A stretch of DNA of 64,000 nt from Tubulanus polymorphus (lineage: Eukaryota > Nemertea > Palaeonemertea > Tubulaniformes > Tubulanidae): NCBI RefSeq assembly GCF_964204645.1, contig NC_134026.1, forward strand, positions 6,014,001 to 6,078,000. The letters run 5' to 3'. Shown piece by piece: positions 1 to 12,534 of this stretch. Every line of letters begins with the position of its first letter. Positions within the stretch are counted from its first letter, which is position 1. Both the position numbers and the translations under genes were made by a program. The notes beneath the pieces are model-generated. The model had not been told where the DNA came from and did not search any database. It worked only from the letters and a program-made list of their open reading frames with translations.

Positions 1-71
1 GGGGACACGCGTGTACGATCAGACTTATACTTCATTGGGAAAATAAGACAAGATACGCAACGCTTTATAAG

Positions 72-538
72 TCACCATCGATGGCGGAAGCTACCGTTCC
101 TTATCAAATAACGGTAAGCATTTCACTGAAGAGCAAGTTTTGACACTGAAATCTAACACTTACCACAGCATGACTGGAGTTAATTTCGTTTGAAATGAGT
201 GTACGGCTAAAAGAATTGATGTAGCTTGTTTCTCATTTCTGCTGGGCTTAAAAGTTGACCCGGCCAGCCATCTATATACCCTGTATATTCTTATAGAAAT
301 CACGGTCAAGCTAACTGTAACAGACCCGGCAGCAATAGAAATGAACTGATTACAAATTTTATTGCAGAAGTGACCCAGCTGATTATCAGAAACAAGGTAT
401 AATTTTTAGCCTAAATTTTAGTGGTCTGATGGCTTGATTCCCATTTTCCAGATGGGTGGTATAAGAGATATAGAATCCAACTCTATAGAGAATAATGGTC
501 ATCCTCCTAAGAAGAAAGCTCGCATAGACAACAACTAG
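72..538 (+). CDS. 3' end of an unidentified gene (last three exons, partial)
   Basis: Three short exons can be joined in one frame: about 72-113, 368-396 and 452-538, ending in TAG. Donors GTAAGC and GTATAA and acceptors after TTGCAG and TTCCAG are visible; the first acceptor at 70-71 is weak. The C-terminus reads ...[18 protein letters not shown] and then about 25 residues ending in [11 protein letters not shown]. The PPKKKAR stretch looks like a basic nuclear localisation signal. The rest of the gene lies left of the window. I do not recognise the family, and the first exon in particular could be wrong because two other frames are also open there. Confidence 0.3.
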
Positions 539-686
539 ACCGCCGAAGATATTTCCTCAATTCTTAGATTTACATTTAATTCAATCATTATATTACAAAT
601 TTTCAAATTTTAAATACAAAAGCGCTTTTTACAGAAAACTATAATTTCTTAATCATTACGAAACATAAATGTCTATTTACATACAT

Positions 687-3021
687 CTACTTCTTTTTGC
701 CTTTACCCGATCCACCACGACTTTTGCCAGCCGGAGTTTTAGCTCCCTCTACCGTCGCCAATTTTTTCGTCAAAACTTCCTCCGATTGTTTCATTTTATC
801 ATCGACGGACAGGCGTAATTTCTTGATTTCGTCTTCCAAATGGGATTTGATCATCGCGCGTAGTTCTTTAGCTGCATTGGGCTCATCTGAAATTCATACA
901 AATTCTAATTCTTTCATGCTCTCAGGTGGTAGAAATTCGTTTCTTAGTAAAAACAACTTAATCCGGATCTGATCAGTTCAAAATGGACATTATTTCATGA
1001 GTATTGGGTATGTAAAATATGTTTTTTAATCTGGATTTCTGCATAACGCTTTTATCTGTCCCAAATGATTCACTAGGTTGAATGTACTGTAATAGACATA
1101 ATTGCGATAGTGATTTGGGCAATACCAATCCCCAATTTGCGTATTGAAGCCTAATGCAAACACCAGAAAATGGGAAAGTGATACTCACCAGATTCTTCAG
1201 TTTCATCAGGTTTTTCCGATGACTCTTCTACTTCAACCGTTGTCTCTTCTGGTTGTTCTTCTACATTCTGTTCTGCATCTTGGTCACCGACTGAAACAAA
1301 AACCAATAATTGATTATCTCAGAAAAACGTTTCAAAAAAAGGTTAAGTGAATATTTTATGAAGTGATAGCAGCTTACCTTCAGAAGATGGCGGCGTCACA
1401 GGCATACCAGTGTATTGAATTGATAGGTCTAAGCGTACCTGTAGTAAATTGAATGAAAAACTTAATTCACTTAATTAGAACTTCAAACTTGGGGCCTTCA
1501 ACAAACTCGATATCGATCGACATTCAAATCAAGCAGGATCCATTTCCTCAGTTGTGGGTTAAAATCAGTTCATTTTCAATACATATCTTAGAACTGTGAC
1601 TGGATCCTAATTGGTATTAAGTAGAGAAAAAGAATTGCTACTAACCAGAGGCGTAAAAACATATTTGTACATTTTGTAATGTCTGAAATAGGTGTTGATT
1701 ACGTATTCAGTAATCTTCTTAACTTCTTCGGCTGAGTAGAGATCAATGCTGTATGGTGGTCTCTGTAGGAAAAAGCATGTATCATAACAACCCTTCAGAC
1801 AATGAACTACGATAGGAGTTCTATGGAACTACTTAACAGTATTGAAAAATAAGACTTACTTTAACTGAATGACAAAGCAACATTTCTCGAAAGTGGCTAA
1901 AACACTGGTCAACATTCGCAAATGGGGTCTCTATAAAAGAGCATTAACAAAATTGGATGAATTTACGAAGCCTAAGTGGGCAGAACTTTGTGAACTTTCA
2001 ATGGTCTTTTTTCCCCGATCAATTATCTTCACCATCATTTAACCTCTAGATCGCTGTAACCTATTGTAGATATTCATTAAAATACCAGTTATTATGAGGC
2101 TGATTGTGAAAATCTTTCCAAAAAGAAAACAATCACATCTTAGCGCTACCTGTACAAATTTCATGAGTTCTTTTGATCATTGAGAAAAATGCTGACGTCT
2201 GTTCTTTACTGAAGTCATTGTCTCGGCTAAACTTCAGGGTATAGAAATAAAGATCCAGTAAGATATCTGATTTCAGGTTGCTTCCAGCGTCTTCTATTTT
2301 GAATATTTCTGCGAATATTCTGCAATTGATAATTTATTAACTTAATTGAAATAGTGATTTCCAGTTTGAATAGGAAATCGTTACAAAATTACACAACTTC
2401 TGGAAATATTGACGAATTTCTACGGTACTGACTGTTTGATTCTTTCTGGAGATTCAACAGCTTCAAGCCCATCCAAATCGTTTACGCACAAATCTTGCCT
2501 GAACCAAAACAAAATGAACAACATAAGACATGGCTCTCAAAAGTCCATAGGCCTATGACAAACCTATGATTTTCTTTGCAAAACAGATATAATACTTACC
2601 ATAGTGATACTTGGGCTCTATGTTCTCTGGGCTAAAATGAAAGAATATCGAATGGTACTTTTGACACTTAATTTTGTTAGCTATTGGTCTTCAAATCTGA
2701 AACAGTCTCACAGGGGCATTTTGAATGAATTGAAAATGAAATTGAAAAGATTTCTTTTTCCTATACAGGGATTTTTTACAACAATAATTTGTACTTAAGC
2801 CTACAATTCTTTCATGTTACTGGATATGGGAGATGAGTCAAGAGAATCAATTAATTGATAAACTAAAGGAGTAAACAGAGGGTCTCACAAATAAAGATGA
2901 AATTCAAACTGTGAGGAAAAGGGATAAATTATGAATTATTTCAGTTGTCGATCTTTCTAACCTGTATGATTTTTGGAGCAGTATCAGCGTCGGCAATCTG
3001 TGCGGGGTTAATCTGCACCAT
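687..3021 (-). CDS. CFAP119: Cilia- and flagella-associated protein 119 (CFAP119/CCDC189)
   Basis: Nine exons: 3021-2962, 2631-2600, 2498-2433, 2319-2150, 1930-1860, 1762-1646, 1438-1378, 1290-1189, 886-687, giving 292 residues. The core (about residues 50-200) matches the CFAP119/CCDC189 family: ILLDLYFYTLKFSRDNDFS, then TPFANVDQCFSHF, then RPPYSIDLYSAEE and YVINTYFRHYKMYKYVFTP, followed by VRLDLSIQYTGMP. The family is linked to motile cilia and sperm flagella. The C-terminal third is an acidic linker (about residues 195-235), then a charged helix, ending in a basic GKSRGGSGKGKKK tail. The start was chosen because the first exon opens in frame with ATG and joins the next exon in phase 0. A shared 16-bp promoter-type motif sits about 120 bp upstream. 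The family call is secure; exact ends of the two smallest exons are less so. Confidence 0.88.
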
Positions 3022-3142
3022 GTTTGGCAGTTTTATTTGTGAATGATCGCGAAAAACATGCGATAAAACGATAGAAAAACAACAGCAGAACTGTCAAACT
3101 CTGACATCCAGGAAGTGAAACTATGACGACTGTAAACATGGT

Positions 3143-3160
3143 GGCAGCACTGTACGGTAC
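3143..3160. promoter_or_regulatory. Motif copy 1 of GGCAGCACNGTACGGT, upstream of CFAP119
   Basis: GGCAGCACTGTACGGT lies about 120 bp upstream of the CFAP119 start codon. It matches the copies at 9233 and 15695 at 15 of 16 positions, differing only at the N. It contains the palindrome GTAC. The function is inferred only from its position near gene starts. Confidence 0.45.
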
Positions 3161-4084
3161 CCCAGTCTGCGTAGCGGTTATTTTTCATACCAAATCGCCA
3201 TCAATTTATTAGTGAGGACCGTCTTTCACTTGTTAATATCCTTGAAATCCATTTTTGTTTTCGATTTAAAGATCTGTATCCGTTCTTTTCGATATTTCGA
3301 GCTAAACCTTAAAATATCTGATCCCAACAAACAACGTTAAAAGAATGGAAATCTTAGTATCAGCCATCAAATATCATATATCATGCATTGAATCGACAAA
3401 AACAGGATAATTGTATGGAAATAAATTGTTTATTCAAATATCTTTTTATTACAAATATTTACTTCTCGAGGGAACAATGCACACTATTTGAAATCTTAAA
3501 ATTAAAGTTCGGACAGCATGATTTACATCCCTGACATTTTTGCTGAGAAAAATGGTGCAACCACTGAAAACTCTTGAATATATGAAAGAATGTTGACACT
3601 TCACCGCAATGCTCCCTTTAAAAGCTTAAGTAACAATAAAACATTTAACAAATGCAATTATACCGGGTCAACGTATAACTTCTCAATTGTATTGCATGCA
3701 CTCTGTTCTGGATACATGTTTAATTCAGCCTAAAATAATCCATTGCCATTAATCATGTACTAATAGAATGAATGTACAGTCAATGTCTGTTATATTAAAC
3801 CATCATCAGTACCAAAAATATGGCATTTTACATAAAAGTGTTTTAAAGTATTCTCATTGAATTTAAGGCATATTTGTGAGATTTGGCATATTTGTTCTCT
3901 GAAGAATGTTGGTGTTAAAAAGTAAGCACTCGCTTTAAAAAGCTGTTGTTACATATAACAGGCCTTGCCAGTAGTTTTTATTTCAAGTCTGAATTTCAAA
4001 TGTGACCTAAAACGATCCAACCATCACCAAAGCGATCAAACGTCTATGTCGGTAGTCGTGTGAACTACAATAGACAAAGAACAG

Positions 4085-4202
4085 GGTCAGTTGCTCAAGA
4101 GATAGTGGAGATAATGGATAGTTTGTAATGGTGACAATAAAAACTCCATTGCTATCAGTTACCTGATGGTGTTAACTCAGAAGAACTTTTGAGCAACTGA
4201 CC
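4085..4202. repeat. Short fold-back element between CFAP119 and TBL2
   Basis: GGTCAGTTGCTCAA at the left is answered by TTGAGCAACTGACC at the right, so the segment can fold into a hairpin. Similar 'GAGCAACTG' ends occur at 13690-13817. It resembles a miniature inverted-repeat element. A second hairpin, AGGTTAACTAGTTTATT...AATAAACAAGTTAACCT, lies just beyond at about 4332-4396. Confidence 0.6.
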
Positions 4203-4549
4203 GCAGGCCCAGTTCCACAGTTGTAGGTAAGATTTCAAAAATTCCATTGTCTAAACGAAAAGATTCGTAGAGGAGCCGTGTTAATCCGTTGTAGAATAAA
4301 TACGACAAGATAGATAGCACATGTACTTTACAGGTTAACTAGTTTATTCAAAGTACGAGCTTTCGCTAATTCAAATAAACAAGTTAACCTATAAAATACT
4401 ATCCTTCTCGTTTTACAATGTCTATGTGAGTTCATTTCCAATTACTTTGTCTTAGTGTTTCATATCCTAACGAACAACAACTGTAGAACTGAGTCGAGGG
4501 TTGATATTTTTTAAGCACCCTATATTTTTAGAATAAAACTTTGAAGAAT

Positions 4550-7500
4550 TTATGGCGTCTTCTGAGAAACGGTCTCCAGCAGGTTTTCCAAATATTTCCT
4601 AAAAATAGAAAAGTGTAGTTTCAGAACCCGCCCTGAATTTTTCGTTTAATCTTCAAAATCATCACCAAATTCCCTCGTCAAATCTTACCTCGCCTCGTCT
4701 AATTGCGGCGATAATCGTTCTCGGATACTGTGAGTTTTCGCTTTCATTTTTTTCTCGGTCAAATCGGCGACTTTCGCCTGAGCGCCGGGAATGTTATAGA
4801 ATACGCAGATATGCCGATCTCCGGTATATACGATGTATTTGCTGCCTTGATCGTAAGCCACTTCAGTTATTTCATCTGAAAACGAAAAGGTAAAACGTTC
4901 AGGCTAAAGGTAGTAATAGCAGTTTTGGTAATATCCATAGCATGGCATCGATAGCAATTAAGGATTCTGTTGTTAATCGTGACAATAAACGAGGATCGAA
5001 CGGGCGATGATAGTGCACATTTGGAAAACTGATTTCCTCTCAGACTGAATTAAAATCTATCCATTTTTTTTCAAATTCTATGTAGTGTCCCCGGGCAAGA
5101 CACTTATCCTCATTGCCTCTCTCCACCCAGGAGTAAATGGGTACCTGGCCTGATATATGACTCCTGAGCGTTTGTAAGCAGCTCGGTGTTACTTCTCCCC
5201 AGGGAGAGATGACTGATACATGTTAGAGTATAAAATTGGCCGGGGTAATAATATCGAAAAATGTAAAGCGCTCTGAGCAGCCTGGCTGGATTTAGCGCTA
5301 TATAAACCACATATTATTATATTATTATTATGAATGATGAATTAAATCTCGCGCTCTGTATGATGATCAACCCAATTTGGCAAGAGACAAGATTAGCTTA
5401 ATATTCTATGTGTGATAATGAACTCAATTTTGGCAGAGTTGTCCTATTGTTACATTGGCCATATCTGGCAGAATAGCTAGTGGCAAGGGGTACTCATTTT
5501 AATATCAACCCTACACAGACCTAACTACCTGAAATTCTTTATGGGAGTATTTGAAACTGAAATAAGATTAATTTGACATCGAAATAAAAATTAACTAGAA
5601 ATCTATTTGATTTTGAGCAAATTTTTGATATTTTGAGAATGATTGAGCCCTAAAATAATAGCAGTAGTCAGTTCATCCCTATATCAAAAGCGATTTTAAC
5701 GATGATGGTAATGACAAAATAAAATCTAAACCCACCGGCATGCACGTTCTCATATGTGACGGCTAAGTTTCCGGACACGGTGTTAAAAACTGTGAGCGTT
5801 TTTCCAGTGGCGATCACGCACGACAAACCATCGGGAGCCAGAGTGATCGTACTAAGTCCGGGTGATACGAATTTTCCTGTATGCAACAGATACGGTTCTT
5901 GTCCTAACTGATATTCAACTGAAATTCAATGAAATGTACTCAGATATAATTCAAGCGTAGAATCTCAGGACCAGGAATAACACGCCATTAAAGAATATAA
6001 TTTCACAAAGAATAGTATTTTTATTGAATACGAGATAAGATTCATATACATGTGGATCAGATCCGCTAGATTATTAAAAGGTTTTTGTTAATTAACCATT
6101 AAATGGTTTTTGTTGGTCTCAAATTTTGAGACCAACAAAATCCATCTTGTTTATGAGAAATCCACATTTAACTTCATATTTTACTCGTGTAAATTTATGT
6201 ATAGGTAGACCATAAATAATGCCCAAATTAGATCAAAACCAAAATCAATCCCGATTAAGCAAGTTTGACTGCATTTGTTAAATGTTGGCATCAAAAAGGA
6301 TGACGTTATGATAAACTTTGATTGTATCAGAACAATGTTTCAAGGAACAACTTACTGTTCGTATCCCAGAATTTCCAGGTTCCATCTTTGGCTACGGAAG
6401 CCATTCTGAAAAGTGTATAAATTCAACTTAAAAATGGAAGATATCGAGTTGAGAACCTGGTTAATTGGAGGCCATTCCTAAACTGATTATAAACTAGTTT
6501 TCCAAATCGATAGAAGATATGGAGTTGACCGTTAATAATTGAGCAATCATCAGGAATTACCGGGTAGAGTCGTTCGAAAAGGAAAACGAGTAGATTCCGG
6601 CGTTGTGTCCTTTCAGTTCGAACGCTCGTGAAACTTCTTTAAACGATGACGTCTTATCGAAAACGACCGACCAGACTTTAACGTCCGGCGTGAAACCGGA
6701 CGAACCGACGAATCTGCCACACGGCGATATTACGCAACACGAATTCGACATTTGATGAGTATCGATTTTAGCTAAAATCTCTCCTGCAACGAACAATTCA
6801 AAAACGATGTACATGAATAACCAAACAAAAATATTTTGATCTCTGCAATCGACGCAGCTAAGTAATTGACTTTACCTTTTAAATCCCATAAAATAATAGT
6901 AGTATCTTTATACGCAGTCATAATAAACTTCCCATTGCTTGCAATTCCGATCTTGAAAATCTCACAATTACCATGTTCCTGAAAATAGTCCGGTGCACAC
7001 TAAATTCACAATTTTTCTAGGGGCAACGACGAGAAGAGCGAATCCACATGCTAAACGATCAGCAGCAAACGTGTTTGGAAAAGGTATCGAAAATGATATT
7101 GGCCAACCCGTGGGAACCCTGTACAGTTTAACTAATACTTTGCTTCATTTTTTACCATAAGTTCTTAGGAAAGCATTATTAGCATACCTGAGGGAAATCA
7201 AGAACAGCGGTGATATTTCCAGGCGTTCCATCGTCTTTCTTTCCAATCTTATAAACTCGTATCGTATTTGCATAGTACAGACTAACAATAAATGCTCTGA
7301 AAATCGAGAAAGAAGAAATTCGCTTTCAACTTGTGAATCATGAAAAAGCTGAGGAAGAGCAAATTTGCTTTCAGAATTGACACATGTCAAACCGGATACT
7401 TAAATCGCTTACTTTCCAGATACAGTACCTGCGGTGAACTAATTCACAATTTTTTAAAATATTTCTCCCTAAAAATATTGAATTCATACGAACAGACTCT

Positions 7501-8787
7501 CTGGCCACTGGCCCCACTCTTACCTTGAATCAGGACTGAATTTGATTTTTGTAGCGTGGTCCAATTCCACGTTACTTCGTATTGACTTGTGTTCCTTTTG
7601 CGCAAAGTCTTTGACGCTCCAAAGGTAAACTGTGCGATCTGCAACGAAAAAGTTACATTACAAAATCTTTAAAAATCCTGATAATACGTATAAAGCGGAT
7701 TCAGTGACCATAAGTTATCAAATTCCAGGAGCCATTTGCTCTAAAGTACTTTAAGGTTAACCCATCGCATTAATTGCACGGTTACAACCCTGTTTCAACT
7801 GGTTAATTTCAACAACCAACTTTCGAACAACTGGGCCCAGATTTTTTTCGTAATTGGTCGACTTTCAAAACAACAAGTGAAACAAACCTTCAGCACACGA
7901 TATTAAATATTTGTTGTTAACGCTAAAATCAAGACCGAGCACATTTCCACCGTGTCCTTTCAATGTTCCAGCCAGCCATGGATGGCTAAACGAATGCTTC
8001 ACCACTCTATTTGACGGCTTAGCTTTTTTCGATTGCGGAGGGGGCGCTTTCTTTTTTGAATGCGAAACTCCATTGGTCTGATTTTTTCCTGCAAAGTAAA
8101 TAGATAAAAATTGTGTTTTGGCAGTCATGAGTCGGGAAGGTACCACCAAAACTGACTGACCTAGGCCACGTCCTCTTAAGTCAAGTTGAAATAGACAATA
8201 GTCTAGTATCCGTTGTTTGGTTATAATGAACCCTAACGTTTGGTATTCAGATAGTCAGTAACTTGTCTGTCGAATATTTTCACAAACCACATATTTATTG
8301 GTATTCGTTGGTATAAGCCCATCCCATTATAAAAAGCTTACCACCAACGATTAGGTAACTAACTATGACTACCTCTGGCTCTGCCCCTCCCTGGCTCTGC
8401 TCACGACACCGCCACTCAGGTCTATTAGTAGTGGCAGGATTGTGGGCCAGATTTCGTGTTGTGGCTGAGAGTCTAGCGATGCCATCAGGTTTGAATCGCC
8501 GGGGAGGATGGTCGGTGGAATACTGATGCTGGATATTGTGAGGATGATCGTAGTTACAGCAGTGTATGAGGCGAAAAACCCGTGATTTCCTTCTTGATCG
8601 GGACATTTTGTTTGATAATTTAAGGGCTCAAGACAACGAAGGAAGTGTTCGCAAATATACCTTTGCGCTTTTTGGAAACACTGAGACTTTTTCGAACGTT
8701 GCACAGCAGTACCAGGAGCAGAATAACAGCACCAACAGCGGCTGTAACTGCAATGACCGGCACCTGATCGACGACTTGATCTTCCAT
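4550..8787 (-). CDS. TBL2: Transducin beta-like protein 2, ER-anchored WD40 protein
   Basis: Ten exons: 8787-8661, 8088-7888, 7638-7524, 7296-7188, 6978-6876, 6783-6561, 6405-6356, 5918-5736, 4875-4689, 4598-4550. They encode 448 residues, close to the vertebrate length of about 447. Residues 8-30 form a transmembrane anchor (VPVIAVTAAVGAVILLLVLL) followed by a basic stretch. WD40 repeats follow, with landmarks LKGHGGNVLGLDFS, DRTVYLWSVKDFAQKEH, NVELDHAT, GKFIMTAYKDTTIILWDLKG, SPCGRFVGSSGFTPDVKVW and MASVAKDGTWKFWDTN. The C-terminus is a charged helix. TBL2 is an ER-membrane protein associated with the PERK stress-response kinase. The start is the ATG at 8787; the longer open frame upstream lacks an ATG. 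Intron 1 and the intron before exon 9 carry repeats (see separate entries). Confidence 0.95.
5085..5335 (+). mobile_element. SINE-like retroposon copy in a TBL2 intron
   Basis: The segment contains GGGCAAGACACTTATCC, GAGTAAATGGGTACCTGGC, AAAGCGCTCTGAGCAGCC and TTTAGCGCTATATAAACCA, then a tail of ATT triplets. This block order and the GCGCTATATAAA...(ATT)n tail are characteristic of tRNA-related SINEs scattered through many marine invertebrates. No clear target-site duplication was seen. A short open frame over it on the minus strand is incidental. Confidence 0.65.
8310..8545. repeat. Dispersed repeat with tRNA-like A/B-box segment, copy 1
   Basis: This copy in TBL2 intron 1 shares AAGCCCATCCCATTATAAAA, TTACCACCAACGATTAGGTA and a segment GTGGCTGAG...CATCAGGTTTGAATCGCC with the copy at 16845-17110. 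GTGGCTGAG and GGTTTGAATC resemble RNA polymerase III A and B boxes, so a SINE is likely. The two copies are separated by about 8.5 kb. Confidence 0.6.
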
Positions 8788-9232
8788 GTTGTCTTCACGC
8801 GAGATAATGCGAGATTTGAGAAACACTAAAGCGGAAACGTCGTATACAAAATCTTACAATTTATTCAGTATTGAGCAATATTTTCAGCCAAACTATACGT
8901 TGATTAATAATAAAAATAATTCATTTTAAATTAAGTGACATCTTAAAAGAAAATGTTCGTGTCAAGCGAACGAATCTTTATCTACGTTTCGTATAGCAGT
9001 TTTAGTTACGCTAAGAGGTGACGTAGAAGACACTTTGACATTTAGCAGACGCTACAAATTCATGTAATTCTTTCTAATCTGCTTTAAATTTAAACTCCTT
9101 TTCGTTCAAATTCTCCTTATCGAGCCATTTTTGCGCAGTTAAAAAACGGTCATCGTTTTCAGGAGTTTTATAACCCCACAAATGAATTAAACAGTACAAA
9201 AATTAAGTTCGCTCTAGATTTTTTAACTTCGT

Positions 9233-9250
9233 GGCAGCACCGTACGGTGT
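9233..9250. promoter_or_regulatory. Motif copy 2 of GGCAGCACNGTACGGT, between TBL2 and the Tctex1 gene
   Basis: GGCAGCACCGTACGGT lies in the spacer between two divergent genes, 446 bp before the TBL2 ATG and 519 bp before the Tctex1-gene ATG. The Tctex1-gene coding start is preceded by a splice acceptor, so its transcription start must lie further upstream, possibly close to this motif. The flanking region 8830-9755 holds no recognisable gene. Confidence 0.45.
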
Positions 9251-9768
9251 TTTAAGCTTACGATTGATTTTTACGGGCCGGGTCGAAATTGTCGCGTGAA
9301 TTTAAACGTTTTTAAAAAAATAGGAAAATAAAAAATACACATAATAAACCAATGCAAAATATGATGAAGTTCTCCTTGAACGTTTGAAAATCTAACTTTA
9401 ATTCCCAATTCTGATGCTTTTTTTGATTGCCCACAATTTTTGGGGAGGGGGTGGGTGAGATTCTTTAAAAATCACGACGTTACCCAATCTAGGGTCTATG
9501 GAATATTCAATTTAATCAATGTCTGTTAAACATGAAAATCGTCCGATGAATGATCCGGTTCACATATGTAACCTTACTGTTCATGTGTTTACTTTTTTAA
9601 TCGATTTTTTTTTACAATAGCAGAATTTCATTTATCGATAAATGAGATTATATCAACAAAAAGATAGTTAAGGTATGCAAACATACACACGTATCGACTC
9701 TGACCTCAAACCACTTCTAGACTATTAACGAAGCGAATAACATTCTTTTTTTCAGCCAGAAAAAGAAA

Positions 9769-11348
9769 ATGGATGAAGATTTCACAGGCGCAATAAATCA
9801 GAAAGCTTCGAGAAGAGGCAGTTTATTCGAGGTTCCAGCGCATTTCAAACCTGTACCATGCGGTTCCAGCATCACTTCTTTCGCCTTCGAACCCAGAATG
9901 AACGAAGAGTTCCACGAGGGAATTCCGAAACCACATCGAAAGGTACGCATAATAGCCGGGTGTTTATATATTTTCAGCAGGCGTTTTTTTTTCTAAATCC
10001 AAATTGCTAACTTTTCTAGGTAGTGCTCGAAAATACATTTCAAATGGAGCCACCGAAAAAGTTTCAAGCTGAGAAAGTAAAAAAGATCATCGAAGAAGTT
10101 CTCAATACTCATCTCGAAGGTAATGAGGATATTTAGATTTTGCAACCATAAATAGGATGTGCATGAGTTAACAGATGTAAAGTTCCAGATGAAATGTAAT
10201 ACAGAATAATGTAAACATTTAGACAGATCAAATTCCTTAGAAAAACACGCAATCTTCGGGAAGGCAGTTTTTAATTTCAAAAGAGGTTATAAAGAGATAC
10301 ATGGACGAATTAATCACACTCGACAAATAAGATTAAATGCACCTTCACGCAATCTTCGGGAAGGCCTACTTTTTCATCATAAAAGAGGTTATTAAGATAC
10401 ATAGGATGAATTAATCGCACTCCACAAAATAAGATCAAATGCAATACTCCATTATTCTAGGTCAGGCCTACGACGCATCCCAGTGCAGCACGAAAGCAAG
10501 GGCACTTTCTCAACAGATCAAAGCAATGGTTAAAGAGCTCGACTTCAAAAGGCAAGCGACATCAAAAGACGTCGACTCTTTTTATTTAACGTTGTTAGAG
10601 GATTTCTTTTATATTTTTGGAAACTTCGCTGGTCGGTCTATTTGAATAAATCTATACTGCACCTGAATCGCCAAGGTCTGACTAGCATCTCAACTGGCTA
10701 CACGCTGACAACATCATATTTACTCGTTCCTTTTTACTAAACGTCGAGAAGTTGGCTCTACACGCGTATGGCTAGCAGAGACACTTTTTGATTCGAAATT
10801 AAATTTGTGCGTTTACAGCTTGATGTAATAAGAAGTTTCCAGTTTAGGCGCCATAATGTGGCGGTCATTCGCTCGATTAACTTATCCGTGCGTCATTCCA
10901 AAGCAAATCAATGCTGGGGACCTCGAGGGAACGCCAGGAAACATAGAAACCGGAAACTCCTTTATCATCTTAACAAGATAATTACTCTAAGGTTACATAA
11001 AACCACGATGTATATATGTCGGTCCCAGTCCCGGTGATTTTCCAATGAATACCTCCAAAATCAAGAAATGTTTTTCCCTCGTTTCGTGCAGTTTTTGTCT
11101 ACCGGTATAGTCGTACATTACGTTGTAATATGTTGTAGTTTGTAAGTGACGGTAAAATTGTCGTCATTTTTTTCATATACAGATACAAGATCATAGCGTT
11201 GGTTAGTATCGGCGAGAAGAAGGACCAGGACGTCAGAGCGGGCAGTCGTTGTATATGGGACGTTAATCGGGATACTTATGCCTCGGCTTCCTATGAAAAT
11301 CGTCAGATCTGGGCCGTAGGCACCGTGTACGGTATCTACTACGAATAA
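9769..11348 (+). CDS. DYNLT5: Dynein light chain, Tctex1-domain protein (DYNLT5-like)
   Basis: Four coding exons: 9769-9942, 10020-10119, 10461-10551 and 11183-11348, giving 176 residues. The N-terminal 55 residues are poorly conserved (SRRGSLFEVPAHF). The Tctex1 domain follows: ENTFQMEPPKKF, KKIIEEVLNTHL, a helix ending in LDFKRYK, then IALVSIGEKKDQDVRAGSRC, IWD and a C-terminal GTVYGIYYE. The domain dimerises and binds dynein intermediate chains. The PPKKF and GSRC.WD features are closest to DYNLT5 (TCTEX1D1), but another Tctex1-domain paralogue is possible. The ATG lies 13 bases after a TTTTCAG acceptor, so there is a 5' non-coding exon. Intron 3 uses a GC donor (AAAAG|GCAAGC). Confidence 0.88.
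10243..10445 (+). repeat. Two-copy tandem duplication, about 101 bp each, in the Tctex1-gene intron 2
   Basis: ACGCAATCTTCGGGAAGGC, AAAGAGGTTAT, GAATTAATC.CACTC.ACAAA and AAGAT.AAATGCA recur in the same order about 101 bp apart. The second copy ends a few bases before the acceptor of exon 3. The copies have diverged moderately. Confidence 0.8.
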
Positions 11349-11734
11349 TTGTAAAAGGAGGAGCGAATGATATGTTGTTCTTCGTTGTTAACTCTGTTAG
11401 TTCTCTTTTTTTTAAACCGGCGTATGTTATCTAACTATACATGTAAATAACTACATGTCTATTTATATTTTGTTAGCTCCTTGGACACTCCAAGACGGTA
11501 ATGATTTGATCTGAATAATCATCTGTTTCATTAAAGTTACCTCTCCCGAATTATATGAACTATCGTCGTCTATATATACATGTATATCACATTCAGCCAG
11601 TATAATGTTGCAATGTTACCGAGTATCGTATTAAAAAAAAGTTCCACAAATAGAAATTGCTTCTTGTTATATCCTCGGAATGTCTTTAGTTTTCTATCAC
11701 TTCGGAATAGATGTCGTATTCTATCTCAATCGTG

Positions 11735-12040
11735 GACCACGATCCGGATAAGGAGTACGTGCGCCAGTCGCAATTTTCCCGCACCCTTTTGAAAAAACAA
11801 CGGCAATTTTTCTATCCGCAACTAATAGATCTAAATTCCGCTGCGCAAGACTTAATGTCACACAAGACGGGGCCTAGAAATTGCATTGAAATGTACGGAA
11901 ATTTCAACAATTCCAAGACCACCATTTCAGCCACCCCTTCCCTATGCGTGGATAGGCGACTTTACAATATGCCCATTTCATTTTTTGCGCTGCTAAGTCT
12001 GCCTTTGGATCAAATATGCGACTCCACTGCGATCTGTCGA
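11735..12040 (+). repeat. Dispersed repeat, copy 1 (second copy in RTCA intron 2)
   Basis: The segment aligns with 36600-36905: GATCC.GATAAGGAG, then GCAATTTTC.CG, CCTTTTGAAAA, CTAATA, GCGCAAGA/GTGCAAGA and GCATTGAAATGTACGG/GCACTGAAATTTTTG. It covers a 123-codon open frame that I consider non-coding. Family unknown. Confidence 0.5.
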
Positions 12041-12477
12041 CCCAGGGAGGTGCGAAACCTCTGGTCGAATCATCGCATTTAGTATTTGACCGGTGGATTT
12101 GTCCCGAAGGTGAGATAGCTTCAGCGTCCGATACAGACAAGTGGGTACTTAGAAGAATCTCTTTTCTGTGGCAGACACCCGAGACACCGAGAATTCGAAG
12201 AATATCGATTAGAAATTTCGAAAATACATCTAAAATACCGGTATTTATTCATCTCAATTAAATAGCTTATTGTTTAAAACAATTTACATGAATTACAAAA
12301 GTCTTCATCCAAGAAGCCGACTGAAATATGTAAAACATATTGCCGTATTACATATCAGTAATCACAATACGATTAGTGGGATATATAGTTTTGATTTTAT
12401 TTCACATTTGAACAAACTCTCGAAAAAATAGTATAACATTACCAAATGTACAAATCAGACATGATATTCAAAATACA

Positions 12478-12534
12478 CACAATAGTGATGAAACAATAAC
12501 TTCCGTTTTTCTGACGTTTTCATCACTATTGTTT
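12478..12534. repeat. Perfect-stem hairpin
   Basis: CAATAGTGATGAAA is followed about 28 bases later by its complement TTTCATCACTATTG. It could be a remnant of a fold-back element; I see no further evidence that it is a structured RNA. Confidence 0.5.

Noticed and set aside
8369-8704. Overlapping open frames of about 100 codons in TBL2 intron 1
   Set aside because: They overlie the dispersed tRNA-like repeat and the TBL2 first-exon boundary and show no conserved domain.
11711-12082. 123-codon open frame on the plus strand
   Set aside because: It lies over a dispersed repeat whose other copy (36600-36905) does not keep the frame.
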